Assembly: GCA_003601775.1 (NCBI GenBank)
Contig: PIYN01000013.1
Location: 1-34,807, forward strand
Source: Candidatus Bathyarchaeota archaeon
Lineage (GTDB): Archaea; Thermoproteota; Bathyarchaeia; TCS64; PIYN01
Direction of reading: 5' to 3'
DNA length: 34,807 bases
The notes under the pieces were generated by a model that did not search any database, was not told the DNA's origin, and saw nothing but the letters and a program-made list of their open reading frames with translations. Shown piece after piece: positions 1 to 5,498 of this stretch (position 1 is its first letter; each line of letters starts with the position of its first letter). Both the position numbers and the translations under genes were made by a program.

Positions 1-1
1 G

Positions 2-85
2 GAGATAGCAGAGATACAGGAGATGGCCACAAGAAACTGGCAAAAACTACTGAAAGCAGACGAAAGAGGAGAAGTAATCATATAA
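2..85 (+). CDS. 3' end of an unidentified gene (partial)
   Basis: An open frame enters from the left edge and ends at TAA (83-85), giving 27 residues that finish KADERGEVII. The charged, helical C-terminus reads like a genuine protein end, but too little is present to name a family. It converges on the coiled-coil genes of the other strand, 28 nt from the nearer stop codon. The frame choice is supported only by the absence of internal stops and by residue composition. Confidence 0.4.
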   Translation, partial: EIAEIQEMATRNWQKLLKADERGEVII

Positions 86-115
86 AAAAGGAGACTCCCC
101 GTTTTATTGTCTCCT
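84..115 (-). terminator. Hairpin plus T-run, terminator for the coiled-coil genes
   Basis: AGGAGAC (89-95) and GTCTCCT (109-115) are perfect 7-bp inverted arms. Read on the minus strand the hairpin is followed at once by six T residues (84-89), as in an intrinsic terminator. It lies directly after the stop codon of the 64-residue coiled-coil gene and between two convergent genes. Confidence 0.45.
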
Positions 116-308
116 ATTCTCTTAGAAGTCTGGAGATCTCCTCTGCGATTCTGTCGATCTCAAGGCCCAGTTGCCTGTTCTCCTTCTTCAATCTCTCATA
201 GACCCTTTGGAGCTCCAGGTTCTCCTCCTCAAGTTCCTTCAGGCGGGCCCTCAGCCTCGATACCTCCTCCATCAGCGCCTTGAGGACCCCTTCTCTCGAC
301 CCCTTCAC
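114..308 (-). CDS. Small coiled-coil protein, downstream member of a pair
   Basis: A 64-residue protein that is almost entirely one amphipathic, Leu/Arg/Glu-rich helix with heptad spacing (EVSRLRARLKELEEENLEL and onward). No membrane segment or catalytic motif is visible. Its GTG start (308-306) overlaps the TGA stop of the upstream coiled-coil gene as GTGA, so translation should be coupled. An alternative is that it is the second half of one coiled-coil protein: one extra G in the run at 316-320 on this strand would join the frames through VPRVKGSREG. The function is unknown; a structural or adaptor role is all that can be proposed. It ends with TAG beside a hairpin terminator. Confidence 0.55.
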   Translation of the reverse strand: MKGSREGVLKALMEEVSRLRARLKELEEENLELQRVYERLKKENRQLGLEIDRIAEEISRLLRE

Positions 309-532
309 CCGGGGAACCCCCTCCTGAGTTCGGTCGTCTCCTCGAGCATCTCCCGGACCTCCCTCCTTAGAGACCGATTCTCCAGCTCAATTTCTTGGAT
401 GAGCTCCCTAAGCCTGGAATTGGCCTCCTCCAGCTCCTCGATCCTCTTGCGCAGGGCAGAGGCTTCCCTCTTTAACTCCTCTATCTTAACATCTTCCTTT
501 GCCAACTTCCCTCTTCTTAGAGCGATAGCCAA
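305..532 (-). CDS. Small coiled-coil protein, upstream member of a pair
   Basis: A 75-residue protein, again one long charged helix with heptad leucines (IEELKREASALRKRIEELEE), ending RRGFPG. The longest start is TTG at 532, immediately after an AT-rich block (533-546) that could be a promoter element or leader; no good Shine-Dalgarno site is present, so the start is uncertain. It overlaps the following coiled-coil gene by GTGA. Together the two would form a continuous helix of about 139 residues if the frames were fused, which is the main alternative reading. No named family is recognised. Confidence 0.55.
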   Translation of the reverse strand: MAIALRRGKLAKEDVKIEELKREASALRKRIEELEEANSRLRELIQEIELENRSLRREVREMLEETTELRRGFPG

Positions 533-620
533 GGGATATTAATTTTACCGTGGAAGAGGCACCCATTAGGGAGGAGAGGAGATAATAAGTCCGTGCAACA
601 GGTGGAGTGAGGTAGGGGGG

Positions 621-745
621 AGGGTTACCAGCTTCCCCGGCTTCGCATGGCCGAAGACCATACTACAACCGGGGACGGAGCGTGGTTTAACTTCCGAGTT
701 CGGAATGGGATCGGGTGGTTCCCACGCCCTTTGGCCGGTAACCCA
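621..745 (-). rRNA. rrf: 5S ribosomal RNA
   Basis: The minus strand carries the conserved 5S core CCGAACTCGGAAGTTAA (complement at about 687-704). The ends pair as helix I: GGGTTACCGGC (complement of 734-744) with GCTGGTAACCC (complement of 622-632), 11 bp with one G-U. The enclosed length, about 125 nt, fits archaeal 5S. No 16S, 23S or tRNA is adjacent, so the gene is a stand-alone unit, as is common in TACK archaea. Exact mature ends are uncertain, because G/C-rich flanks (611-620 and 746-768) could extend the terminal pairing. Confidence 0.93.
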
Positions 746-769
746 CTACCTTCCCCCCCTCCCCCTTCC

Positions 770-782
770 TTAAATTTTTCGG
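770..782 (-). promoter_or_regulatory. TATA box of the 5S rRNA gene
   Basis: On the minus strand the element reads GAAAAATTTAAGG and is centred about 28 nt upstream of the expected 5S 5' end, the normal archaeal TATA spacing. It lies inside what would be the C-terminal coding region of the broken ASCH-domain gene. Confidence 0.7.
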
Positions 783-1110
783 TCCCCTCGGGGGCCCTAC
801 CCACGTATTCGAACTCTATGACCCAGGCCATGAAACCGTCGTCCCACAGAACCCGTAGATCCTCCGCCACTCCTCCTTGAACTCCTCTAAGGAGTTCATC
901 CCCTCTTTAGCCAGGTCCTCCTCCGTCAGCTCCCCCAGCCTCTGCCTGTAGATCTTCTTAACCCTTATATACTCCCCCAGATTGTGGAAACCCACCCGGA
1001 TCGGGTATAGACCTCCCTCCCTGAGCCAGGGTCTTTTCATCCTCCTCGTCGCTGTCTTCTCCCCTCAAGACGATGAGGTTGATATAGCGTCTCTTGAAGG
1101 ATAGGGCCAT
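772..1110 (-). pseudogene. ASCH/PUA-like domain protein, frameshifted
   Basis: Three frames each carry part of one small ASCH-like protein: MALSFKRRYINLIVLRGE from the ATG at 1110, then EKTATRRMKRPWLREGG through RVGFHNLGEYIRVKKIYRQ to EEWRRIYGF, then WDDGFMAWVIEFEYVGRAP. Joining 1 to 2 needs one extra G in the run at 1061-1064. Joining 2 to 3 needs a change near 848-853 (TGTG). No stop follows the domain in the last frame, which runs on into the 5S gene. ASCH domains bind RNA or nucleotides, and the archaeal version is usually about 110 residues. The gene has its own TATA box (1162-1173) and a purine-rich GAGGTG before the ATG. It is either a decaying gene or an intact one with sequencing indels. 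Confidence 0.7.
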
Positions 1111-1161
1111 CCCACCTCTCCATAAGACGTAGATGGATCGACCCCAAGAATTTTGGATCAA

Positions 1162-1173
1162 GGCTTTATAAAA
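1162..1173 (-). promoter_or_regulatory. TATA box upstream of the ASCH gene
   Basis: The minus strand reads CTTTTATAAAGCC here, about 50 nt before the ATG at 1110, predicting a leader of roughly 30 nt. Its presence argues that the ASCH gene was recently functional. Confidence 0.5.
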
Positions 1174-1187
1174 GTCCCCGGCCCCTG

Positions 1188-1204
1188 AAAGAAAAATTAA
1201 AAAG
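1188..1204 (+). promoter_or_regulatory. TATA box of tRNA-Trp
   Basis: AGAAAAATTAAAAAGGG is centred about 30-35 nt upstream of tRNA nucleotide 1 (1232), the expected position for a tRNA promoter. It is arranged back to back with the TATA box of the ASCH gene. Confidence 0.6.
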
Positions 1205-1231
1205 GGAGTTGAAGGATGTAACCCTTCTGGA

Positions 1232-1398
1232 GGGGCCGTGGTCTAGCCAGGGTATGACACCGGGGATGGGTGGGAGCCCCCTCGGCGTAAAGTCGGGCTC
1301 CAGAAACCAGAATTTGGGTTTGCTGACCCGGGAGGGGATGAGGAGTTTTTGGAGCGGAAACCCGAATGTCGAGGGTTCAAATCCTTCCGGCCCCACCA
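1232..1398 (+). tRNA. tRNA-Trp (CCA) with two introns, CCA encoded
   Basis: The acceptor GGGGCCG (1232-1238) pairs with CGGCCCC (1388-1394), followed by A73 and CCA. The T-arm is GAGGG-TTCAAAT-CCTTC (1371-1387), and the D-stem is GTC/GAC with a GCCAGGG loop. A complete Trp anticodon loop, CTCCAG plus A, lies at 1298-1303 and 1360. My model has exons 1232-1264, 1298-1303 and 1360-1398, giving 78 nt with 28-31/39-42 paired and a C-A mismatch at 27-43. The second intron (about 1304-1359) is at the canonical 37/38 site, and CTCC can pair with GGAG (1351-1354). The first boundary is ambiguous because CGGG occurs at 1261-1264 and 1294-1297. I could not draw a textbook bulge-helix-bulge for intron 1. 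The general form resembles haloarchaeal pre-tRNA-Trp. Confidence 0.75.
1311..1326 (+). ncRNA. Box D'-like guide segment inside the tRNA-Trp intron
   Basis: CTGA (1323-1326) looks like box D'. The 11 nt before it (1312-1322) pair without interruption with nucleotides 35-45 of the spliced tRNA-Trp model (nine Watson-Crick, two G-U). By the N+5 rule, nucleotide 1318 is opposite C39, and position 39 is one of the sites guided by the tRNA-Trp intron in haloarchaea. A box C/C'-like GATGAGGA lies downstream (1337-1344). A terminal box D is not clear, and a second pairing (1348-1355 with nucleotides 31-38) coincides with the splice-site helix. Confidence 0.5.
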
Positions 1399-1480
1399 AT
1401 CAATTCCGGTTTATCATCGGCTTGATCCGTCCATGTTTGATGATTCTTCACGCTTCCATCTTAAATGGGGATAGGAAGAG

Positions 1481-1486
1481 ATATAT
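1481..1486 (+). promoter_or_regulatory. TATA box for the UspA gene, leaderless spacing
   Basis: ATATAT is centred about 27 nt before the ATG at 1511, predicting transcription starting at or next to the start codon. The GGAGGGGGG at 1487-1495 is too far from the ATG to act as a ribosome binding site. Confidence 0.5.
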
Positions 1487-1510
1487 GGAGGGGGGTTAAA
1501 ATATTAATTG

Positions 1511-1969
1511 ATGATTAAAAGGATTCTCGTCCCGATAGATGGCTCTGAACCTTCTAATAGGGCCCTTGATTACGCCCTTGATTTGGCTGAGGAGCTTGAC
1601 GCTGAGGTCGTCATCCTCAGTGTAGTCCCCCCTGTCATCCTACCGGTCTTCTCTGAGGAGCCGGGCATCACACCCATCATCACCCCCCGGGATATAGATA
1701 GGTATAACTCGAAGTTGAGGGCTACCTTCGAGAATGTCCTGACCGAGGCCCTGGCGAGGGCTCGGGCCAAGAAGCCCAATCTGAGGGTCTCTACCAAGCT
1801 CTTGGAGGGGAGGCCTGCGGATAAGATCGTGGAGGTCGCGGAGAGGGAGGGCTTCGACCTCATCATCATGGGGAGCAGGGGCCTGAGCGGGCTGAGGGAG
1901 CTCCTCCTCGGGAGCACGACACGGAGGGTCGCCGACCACTGCACCAAGCCCCTTCTGATCATCAAGTGA
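1511..1969 (+). CDS. Universal stress protein (UspA family)
   Basis: A 152-residue single-domain Usp fold: the N-terminus is KRILVPIDGSEPSNRAL, and the C-terminal ATP-binding signature GSRGLSGLRELLLGSTTRR lies at about residues 121-139 (G-2x-G-9x-G-S/T), followed by the final strand CTKPLLIIK. Family members bind ATP or related nucleotides and act in the cytoplasm in stress or energy sensing; the partner here is unknown. ATG 1511 is preferred over the TTG three bases earlier, both from family N-termini and from the TATA box at 1481-1486. It stands alone between tRNA-Trp and the methionine aminopeptidase gene and ends with TGA. Confidence 0.93.
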   Translation: MIKRILVPIDGSEPSNRALDYALDLAEELDAEVVILSVVPPVILPVFSEEPGITPIITPRDIDRYNSKLRATFENVLTEALARARAKKPNLRVSTKLLEGRPADKIVEVAEREGFDLIIMGSRGLSGLRELLLGSTTRRVADHCTKPLLIIK

Positions 1970-2017
1970 GGGTAACCGACACTCTTTTCTATCGAGTCGA
2001 CGCTACTACTCTGAGTC

Positions 2018-2932
2018 ATGTCTCCATCTCTCTCAAGTTTTGTTGAGGCCTATAGGGAGGCGGGGAGGATCGCGGCGGAGGTGAGGGAGAGGGCCAAGAG
2101 ACTTGTGAGGGCAAATAAGAGATTGATCGAGATCTGCGACAGGGTCGAGGGGTGGATCATGGAGCTGGGTGGCGCCCCGGCCTTCCCCTGCAACCTAAGC
2201 ATAAATGAGGTCGCGGCCCACTACACCTCCCCGCTCGGCGATAGGAGCGTCGTCCCGGATAGGAGCATCGTGAAGGTCGATCTTGGGGTGCATATCGATG
2301 GCTATATAGCGGATACGGCGGTGACCGTCTGCTTAAACCCGGAGTATGAGGACCTCAAGAGGGCGGCTGAGGAGGGGTTGCAGGCGGCCATCGAGGTACT
2401 GAGGGCGGGTATCAGGGCCTCTGAGGTCGGGGCCGTGATAGAGAGGAAGATTAGGGAGTGGGGCTTCAAGCCCATACGCAACCTGACGGGCCATAGGATC
2501 TCCAAGTACAATCTCCACGCGGGAGAGGTCATCCCGAACGTCCATTCCCGGCTCTGCAGGCAGAGACTCGCCGTCGGGGACATCTACGCCGTCGAGCCCT
2601 TCACGACGCTACCCACCGCGGCCGGAGAGGTCGTCAACGGGGCGTGGGGGCATATCTGCCTCTTCCAGAGGAAGAGGCCGGTCAAGGGCAGGACGGCGAA
2701 GGAGATGCTGAGCTTCATAAGGTCCTCCTATAAGACCCTCCCCTTCGCGGAGCGCTGGGTCCTCCGTCGCTTTCCCTCAGAAGTGGGTAAGGAGGCCTTC
2801 CAGGAGCTCCTCCGCTCTAAGTGCCTCCACACGTATCCGATCCTCGTTGAGAGATCCAGGGCCCCCGTCGCGCAGGCGGAGCATACCGTCCTGATCAGGG
2901 AGAATGGGTGTCAGGTCCTCACCGAGCTTTAG
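2018..2932 (+). CDS. map: Type II methionine aminopeptidase
   Basis: A 304-residue M24 metallopeptidase that removes initiator Met from nascent proteins. All five expected metal ligands are visible: D88 and D99 in VDLGVHIDGYIADTA, H159 in LTGHRI, E193 in AVEPFTT and E288 in AQAEHTV. The insert after about residue 205 and the overall length fit the archaeal/eukaryotic type II class. The gene follows UspA by 48 nt without an obvious promoter between them. Its last 14 nt overlap the convergent zinc-ribbon membrane gene. The protein ends VLTEL at a TAG stop, right where family members end, which shows TAG acts as a true stop here. Confidence 0.95.
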   Translation: MSPSLSSFVEAYREAGRIAAEVRERAKRLVRANKRLIEICDRVEGWIMELGGAPAFPCNLSINEVAAHYTSPLGDRSVVPDRSIVKVDLGVHIDGYIADTAVTVCLNPEYEDLKRAAEEGLQAAIEVLRAGIRASEVGAVIERKIREWGFKPIRNLTGHRISKYNLHAGEVIPNVHSRLCRQRLAVGDIYAVEPFTTLPTAAGEVVNGAWGHICLFQRKRPVKGRTAKEMLSFIRSSYKTLPFAERWVLRRFPSEVGKEAFQELLRSKCLHTYPILVERSRAPVAQAEHTVLIRENGCQVLTEL

Positions 2933-3326
2933 CCCTCTCCCGGCCGTAGATCTTCACTATGTTCATCTTCCCCTTGCATCGGGTGCATTCATCGGCTTCC
3001 TTGAAGAGGTAGTCCCCGCGCCTGAAGGGCCTGATCTTCTTCAGTCCGCAGGTCTTACACTCCAGGGTTGTGACGACCTCTACCTGGGGGATGGAGAAGA
3101 TCCTCTCTATGGTGGACCTTGAGCGGAAGAACATGTAGCCTATGAGGGCGAAGCCGCTGGTTCCCATGAGGAGGTAGAGGCTTGCCCTCGCTGGGTGATC
3201 GGAGAGGTAGGCGTCGAAGCCGAGGTAGAGGCTCAGGAGGGATAGGGCGCCGATGAAGAGGAGGGCGATGAGTAACGTCCTCGAGATGCCGAAGGTTGGG
3301 TAGACGGATCGGTCATATCCGCTCAT
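2919..3326 (-). CDS. Two-TM membrane protein with C-terminal zinc ribbon
   Basis: About 135 residues, with two hydrophobic segments (around residues 15-35 and 50-68) followed by a cytoplasmic-looking domain containing CKTCG and, 25 residues later, CTRCKG, a C2-C2 zinc ribbon. I prefer the ATG at 3326, which has GGGGTGA five bases upstream, over the GTG at 3335. The gene starts about ten bases after the DUF1512 stop codon, so the two are almost certainly one operon and may form a membrane complex. No characterised family is recognised. The 3' end overlaps the map gene tail to tail. Confidence 0.75.
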   Translation of the reverse strand: MSGYDRSVYPTFGISRTLLIALLFIGALSLLSLYLGFDAYLSDHPARASLYLLMGTSGFALIGYMFFRSRSTIERIFSIPQVEVVTTLECKTCGLKKIRPFRRGDYLFKEADECTRCKGKMNIVKIYGRERAKAR

Positions 3327-3337
3327 CCTTCTCACCC

Positions 3338-4456
3338 CTACTGGGCAATGCCCACGGTGTTCCCCACGCCGACGACGATGATGACCTCCCCCTCAGCCGT
3401 CCTCTCCCTCACGAAGCGCTTCACGGCCTCCACCGCCTTCTCAGCCCCGTTGAAGATAGCCTCCTTCATCGGAGCCACCACGTCCTTGATGTCCTCCTTG
3501 ATGGCTATGGCGTAGAGCGGGAGGTTGTACTTCAGGGCGACCTCCTCGATCTTGTACTTCTCAACCCCAAGCCCCCCGATCGCCGCCCCGACCCCCTCGG
3601 CTATGGACCCGAGTTCCTCGCCCTCCAACTTCGCCGCTGCATCGATCATGATGATCTTGGAGACCTTCCCTCCCCGCTCCTCTATGAGGTTCCTCACCGC
3701 GTCGCCGGGCTTCCCGACATTGCCCCCAGGCCCCTTCGCCTTCACCACCAAGAGGGTCCTCCCCTCGAAGGGGACCTCCGCGACCACGGTATCCTTGGCA
3801 ATGGTACGCCACTGGTGTCCCCACATGATCTTCGCCGCGACGAGGGCTCCGGCCCCATCCCCTATCGGCGTCCCCTGGGTGAAGGCCTGGAGGGCGCTGG
3901 AGTAGGCCTCGACCTCCTGCAGGATCATGGGGAGGACCATCTGGACCTGCATGATGATGTAGAGGTTCATCGTCTTCTTTCCGAGGATGAAATAATGGCG
4001 TATTATCTTGTAGATCGAGTTCAGCGCCATAGCAGCCTCCAAGAGGTTCTCCAGGTTGTGGATCTCCCACTCGTTTGCCTCGGGGGCGATGGTCCTCACG
4101 TCCTCCTCGAACCTCGTCTCCCTTACATTCACGATCTTATCCAGCTTCCAGACGACCCCGGCTGGGTCGAGGTCGACGGGGGTTATCATGAACTGCTCAA
4201 GGATCTGGTCTATGCGGGGTGCCGGGTCCTCCTTGGGCTTCCCCACCTCCCTCACGGCCTTCAGGGCGACCCTCCTCCCCTCGTCCCTGATCGCCTTCAG
4301 CCGCAGGAGCGCCCCCTCCACCTGCTTCAACATCATCATCGTCTGGATGCGCTGGGCATAGAAGAGATAGATGAAGAAGACTAGGGAGAAGATGATCTGC
4401 ATTATGGTCCCAAGGTCGTTCTTGGGTGGAATCAGTTGGCCGGCCTGCTGGAACAT
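3338..4456 (-). CDS. DUF1512 family membrane-anchored protein
   Basis: A 372-residue archaeal protein of unknown function that I recognise as DUF1512. It has one N-terminal membrane helix (IMQIIFSLVFFIYLFYA), then helical and alpha/beta regions with the conserved GGNVGKPGDAVRNLIEE, IIMIDAAAKLEGEELGSIAEGVGAAIGG and VGVGNTVGIAQ blocks. The last look like a small Rossmann-like or Toprim-like fold, but no catalytic assignment is safe. The TATA box at 4484-4496 puts transcription start near 4463, so the ATG at 4456 is favoured over the TTG at 4483. Its partner is the two-TM zinc-ribbon gene immediately downstream. It stops at TAG with an in-frame TGA two codons later. Confidence 0.85.
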   Translation of the reverse strand: MFQQAGQLIPPKNDLGTIMQIIFSLVFFIYLFYAQRIQTMMMLKQVEGALLRLKAIRDEGRRVALKAVREVGKPKEDPAPRIDQILEQFMITPVDLDPAGVVWKLDKIVNVRETRFEEDVRTIAPEANEWEIHNLENLLEAAMALNSIYKIIRHYFILGKKTMNLYIIMQVQMVLPMILQEVEAYSSALQAFTQGTPIGDGAGALVAAKIMWGHQWRTIAKDTVVAEVPFEGRTLLVVKAKGPGGNVGKPGDAVRNLIEERGGKVSKIIMIDAAAKLEGEELGSIAEGVGAAIGGLGVEKYKIEEVALKYNLPLYAIAIKEDIKDVVAPMKEAIFNGAEKAVEAVKRFVRERTAEGEVIIVVGVGNTVGIAQ

Positions 4457-4483
4457 CCTCACTGCTTTTGGAAGCACATCCAA

Positions 4484-4496
4484 AGTTATAAACTTT
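4484..4496 (-). promoter_or_regulatory. TATA box of the DUF1512 operon
   Basis: The minus strand reads AAAGTTTATAACT, centred about 27 nt before position 4463. This would make the mRNA nearly leaderless at the ATG at 4456. Confidence 0.6.
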
Positions 4497-4557
4497 GAGA
4501 TGTTCCTACACGATATAAAGAAGGGGTCACAACCCTCCTTCTCTTACCACTCGCCGG

Positions 4558-5400
4558 TTAATGTCCCTCTGGAGCCTCCTTCATCCTCCTCTCAATCGTA
4601 GAACCGCCGCTGTCGGGTTTCTTAGCCACCAATATTATCCTATTTGAGTCTATGGTGCAGGGGTTCAGGTCGAAGTCCCCGAAGGAACGGATGTACCTCC
4701 ACCCAGTCCTCTCAATGAGGTTGATGAGCTCATGGAGGGAGTATAGTCGAAGGCTCATCCTCACAGTCGCCCTATGTCTTAGGTCCTCTCCCCGCCTCTC
4801 GTAGTATTCGTAGGTCGCCACTATCTCGGAGTTCTCGAGGACCAGCCTCCTGGCGACTACGTTGACTACCCCACCTGCATGCTCATAGTAATCCCGGGGG
4901 ATGAAGTGTCGGACGATCCAGTCCCTATTCGCGACATCAATGACGAGGACCCCGCCTGGGGCTGAGAGGTCCCAGAGTTGCCCCAGCACCTTCTCGTCTT
5001 CCTCCCCATAGTAGCCCAGGCTCGTGAACATGTTTATCACGGCGTTGAAGCTGCCCAGATGGTCCTTCAGGACCTCTCTCACGTTCAGCATATCACCCAC
5101 GAGGAATTCGATGCTCTACTCGACTCCTCTGGCCTTCGCCAACTCCCGCGCACGGGCGATCAGGACCGGTGAGAGGTCGATGCCGGTGACCTGATAGCCC
5201 CGCTCGGCGAGGGGGACTGAGTGCCTCCCGATGCCGCAGCAGAGGTCCAAGATCCTCCCCTTGGGGGGGACGCCCTCCTCGGAGAAGATCCTTAGGAGTG
5301 CCTCGACCTCCTTCTCAGCCCTCTCAAGTCTACTCTCTAACTCCTCCCTGTAGAGTTCGCCCTCCTCGATGAAGAGCCTCTCCGTCTAGTGTGAATCCAT
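4558..5400 (-). pseudogene. SAM-dependent methyltransferase with two in-frame TAG codons
   Basis: From the ATG at 5400 (GGAGG three bases upstream) one frame of 281 codons encodes a class I methyltransferase: ERLFIEEGELYREELE, then the SAM motif ILDLCCGIGRHSVPLAERGY, GIDLSP, LVGDML, and a complete C-terminal half to TAA. The frame has no indel, but codon 5 (5388-5386) and codon 95 (5118-5116) are both TAG. Codon 95 falls between GVE and SIEFLVGD, inside the SAM-binding domain. It is either a young pseudogene with two nonsense mutations, or a gene in which TAG is read through, for example as pyrrolysine. TAG is a normal terminal stop in neighbours such as aspS and pth2, which argues against general recoding. 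The substrate is not predictable. Confidence 0.8.
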
Positions 5401-5456
5401 CAGCCTCCTCTCCGATCTGTAACCAGAAGGGAAACATAAATCCCTTTCGACCTTCG

Positions 5457-5470
5457 TAAAAACCTTTAAG
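5457..5470 (+). promoter_or_regulatory. TATA box of the D-aminoacylase gene
   Basis: AAAAACCTTTAAGG is centred about 35-40 nt before the TTG start codons at 5499 and 5505, leaving a short leader that includes AGGGGG (5492-5497). Confidence 0.5.
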
Positions 5471-5498
5471 GTCTGATCGACCTCTATCTCAAGGGGGA

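Noticed and set aside
1232-1398. Reading the tRNA as tRNA-Pro (TGG or GGG) or as Ser/Ala from TTTGCTGA
   Set aside because: Those anticodon loops lack T33 or stem pairing. The CTCCAG loop fits Trp, and the intron guide pairs with the Trp splice product over 11 nt.
1166-1399. Minus-strand frame with GFEPSTFG
   Set aside because: This peptide is a well-known artefact of translating the complement of tRNA T-arms; it is antisense to tRNA-Trp.
3296-4384. Long plus-strand open frame (362 codons)
   Set aside because: It is antisense to DUF1512, His/Leu/Asp-rich as expected for a shadow frame of GC-rich DNA, and matches no family.
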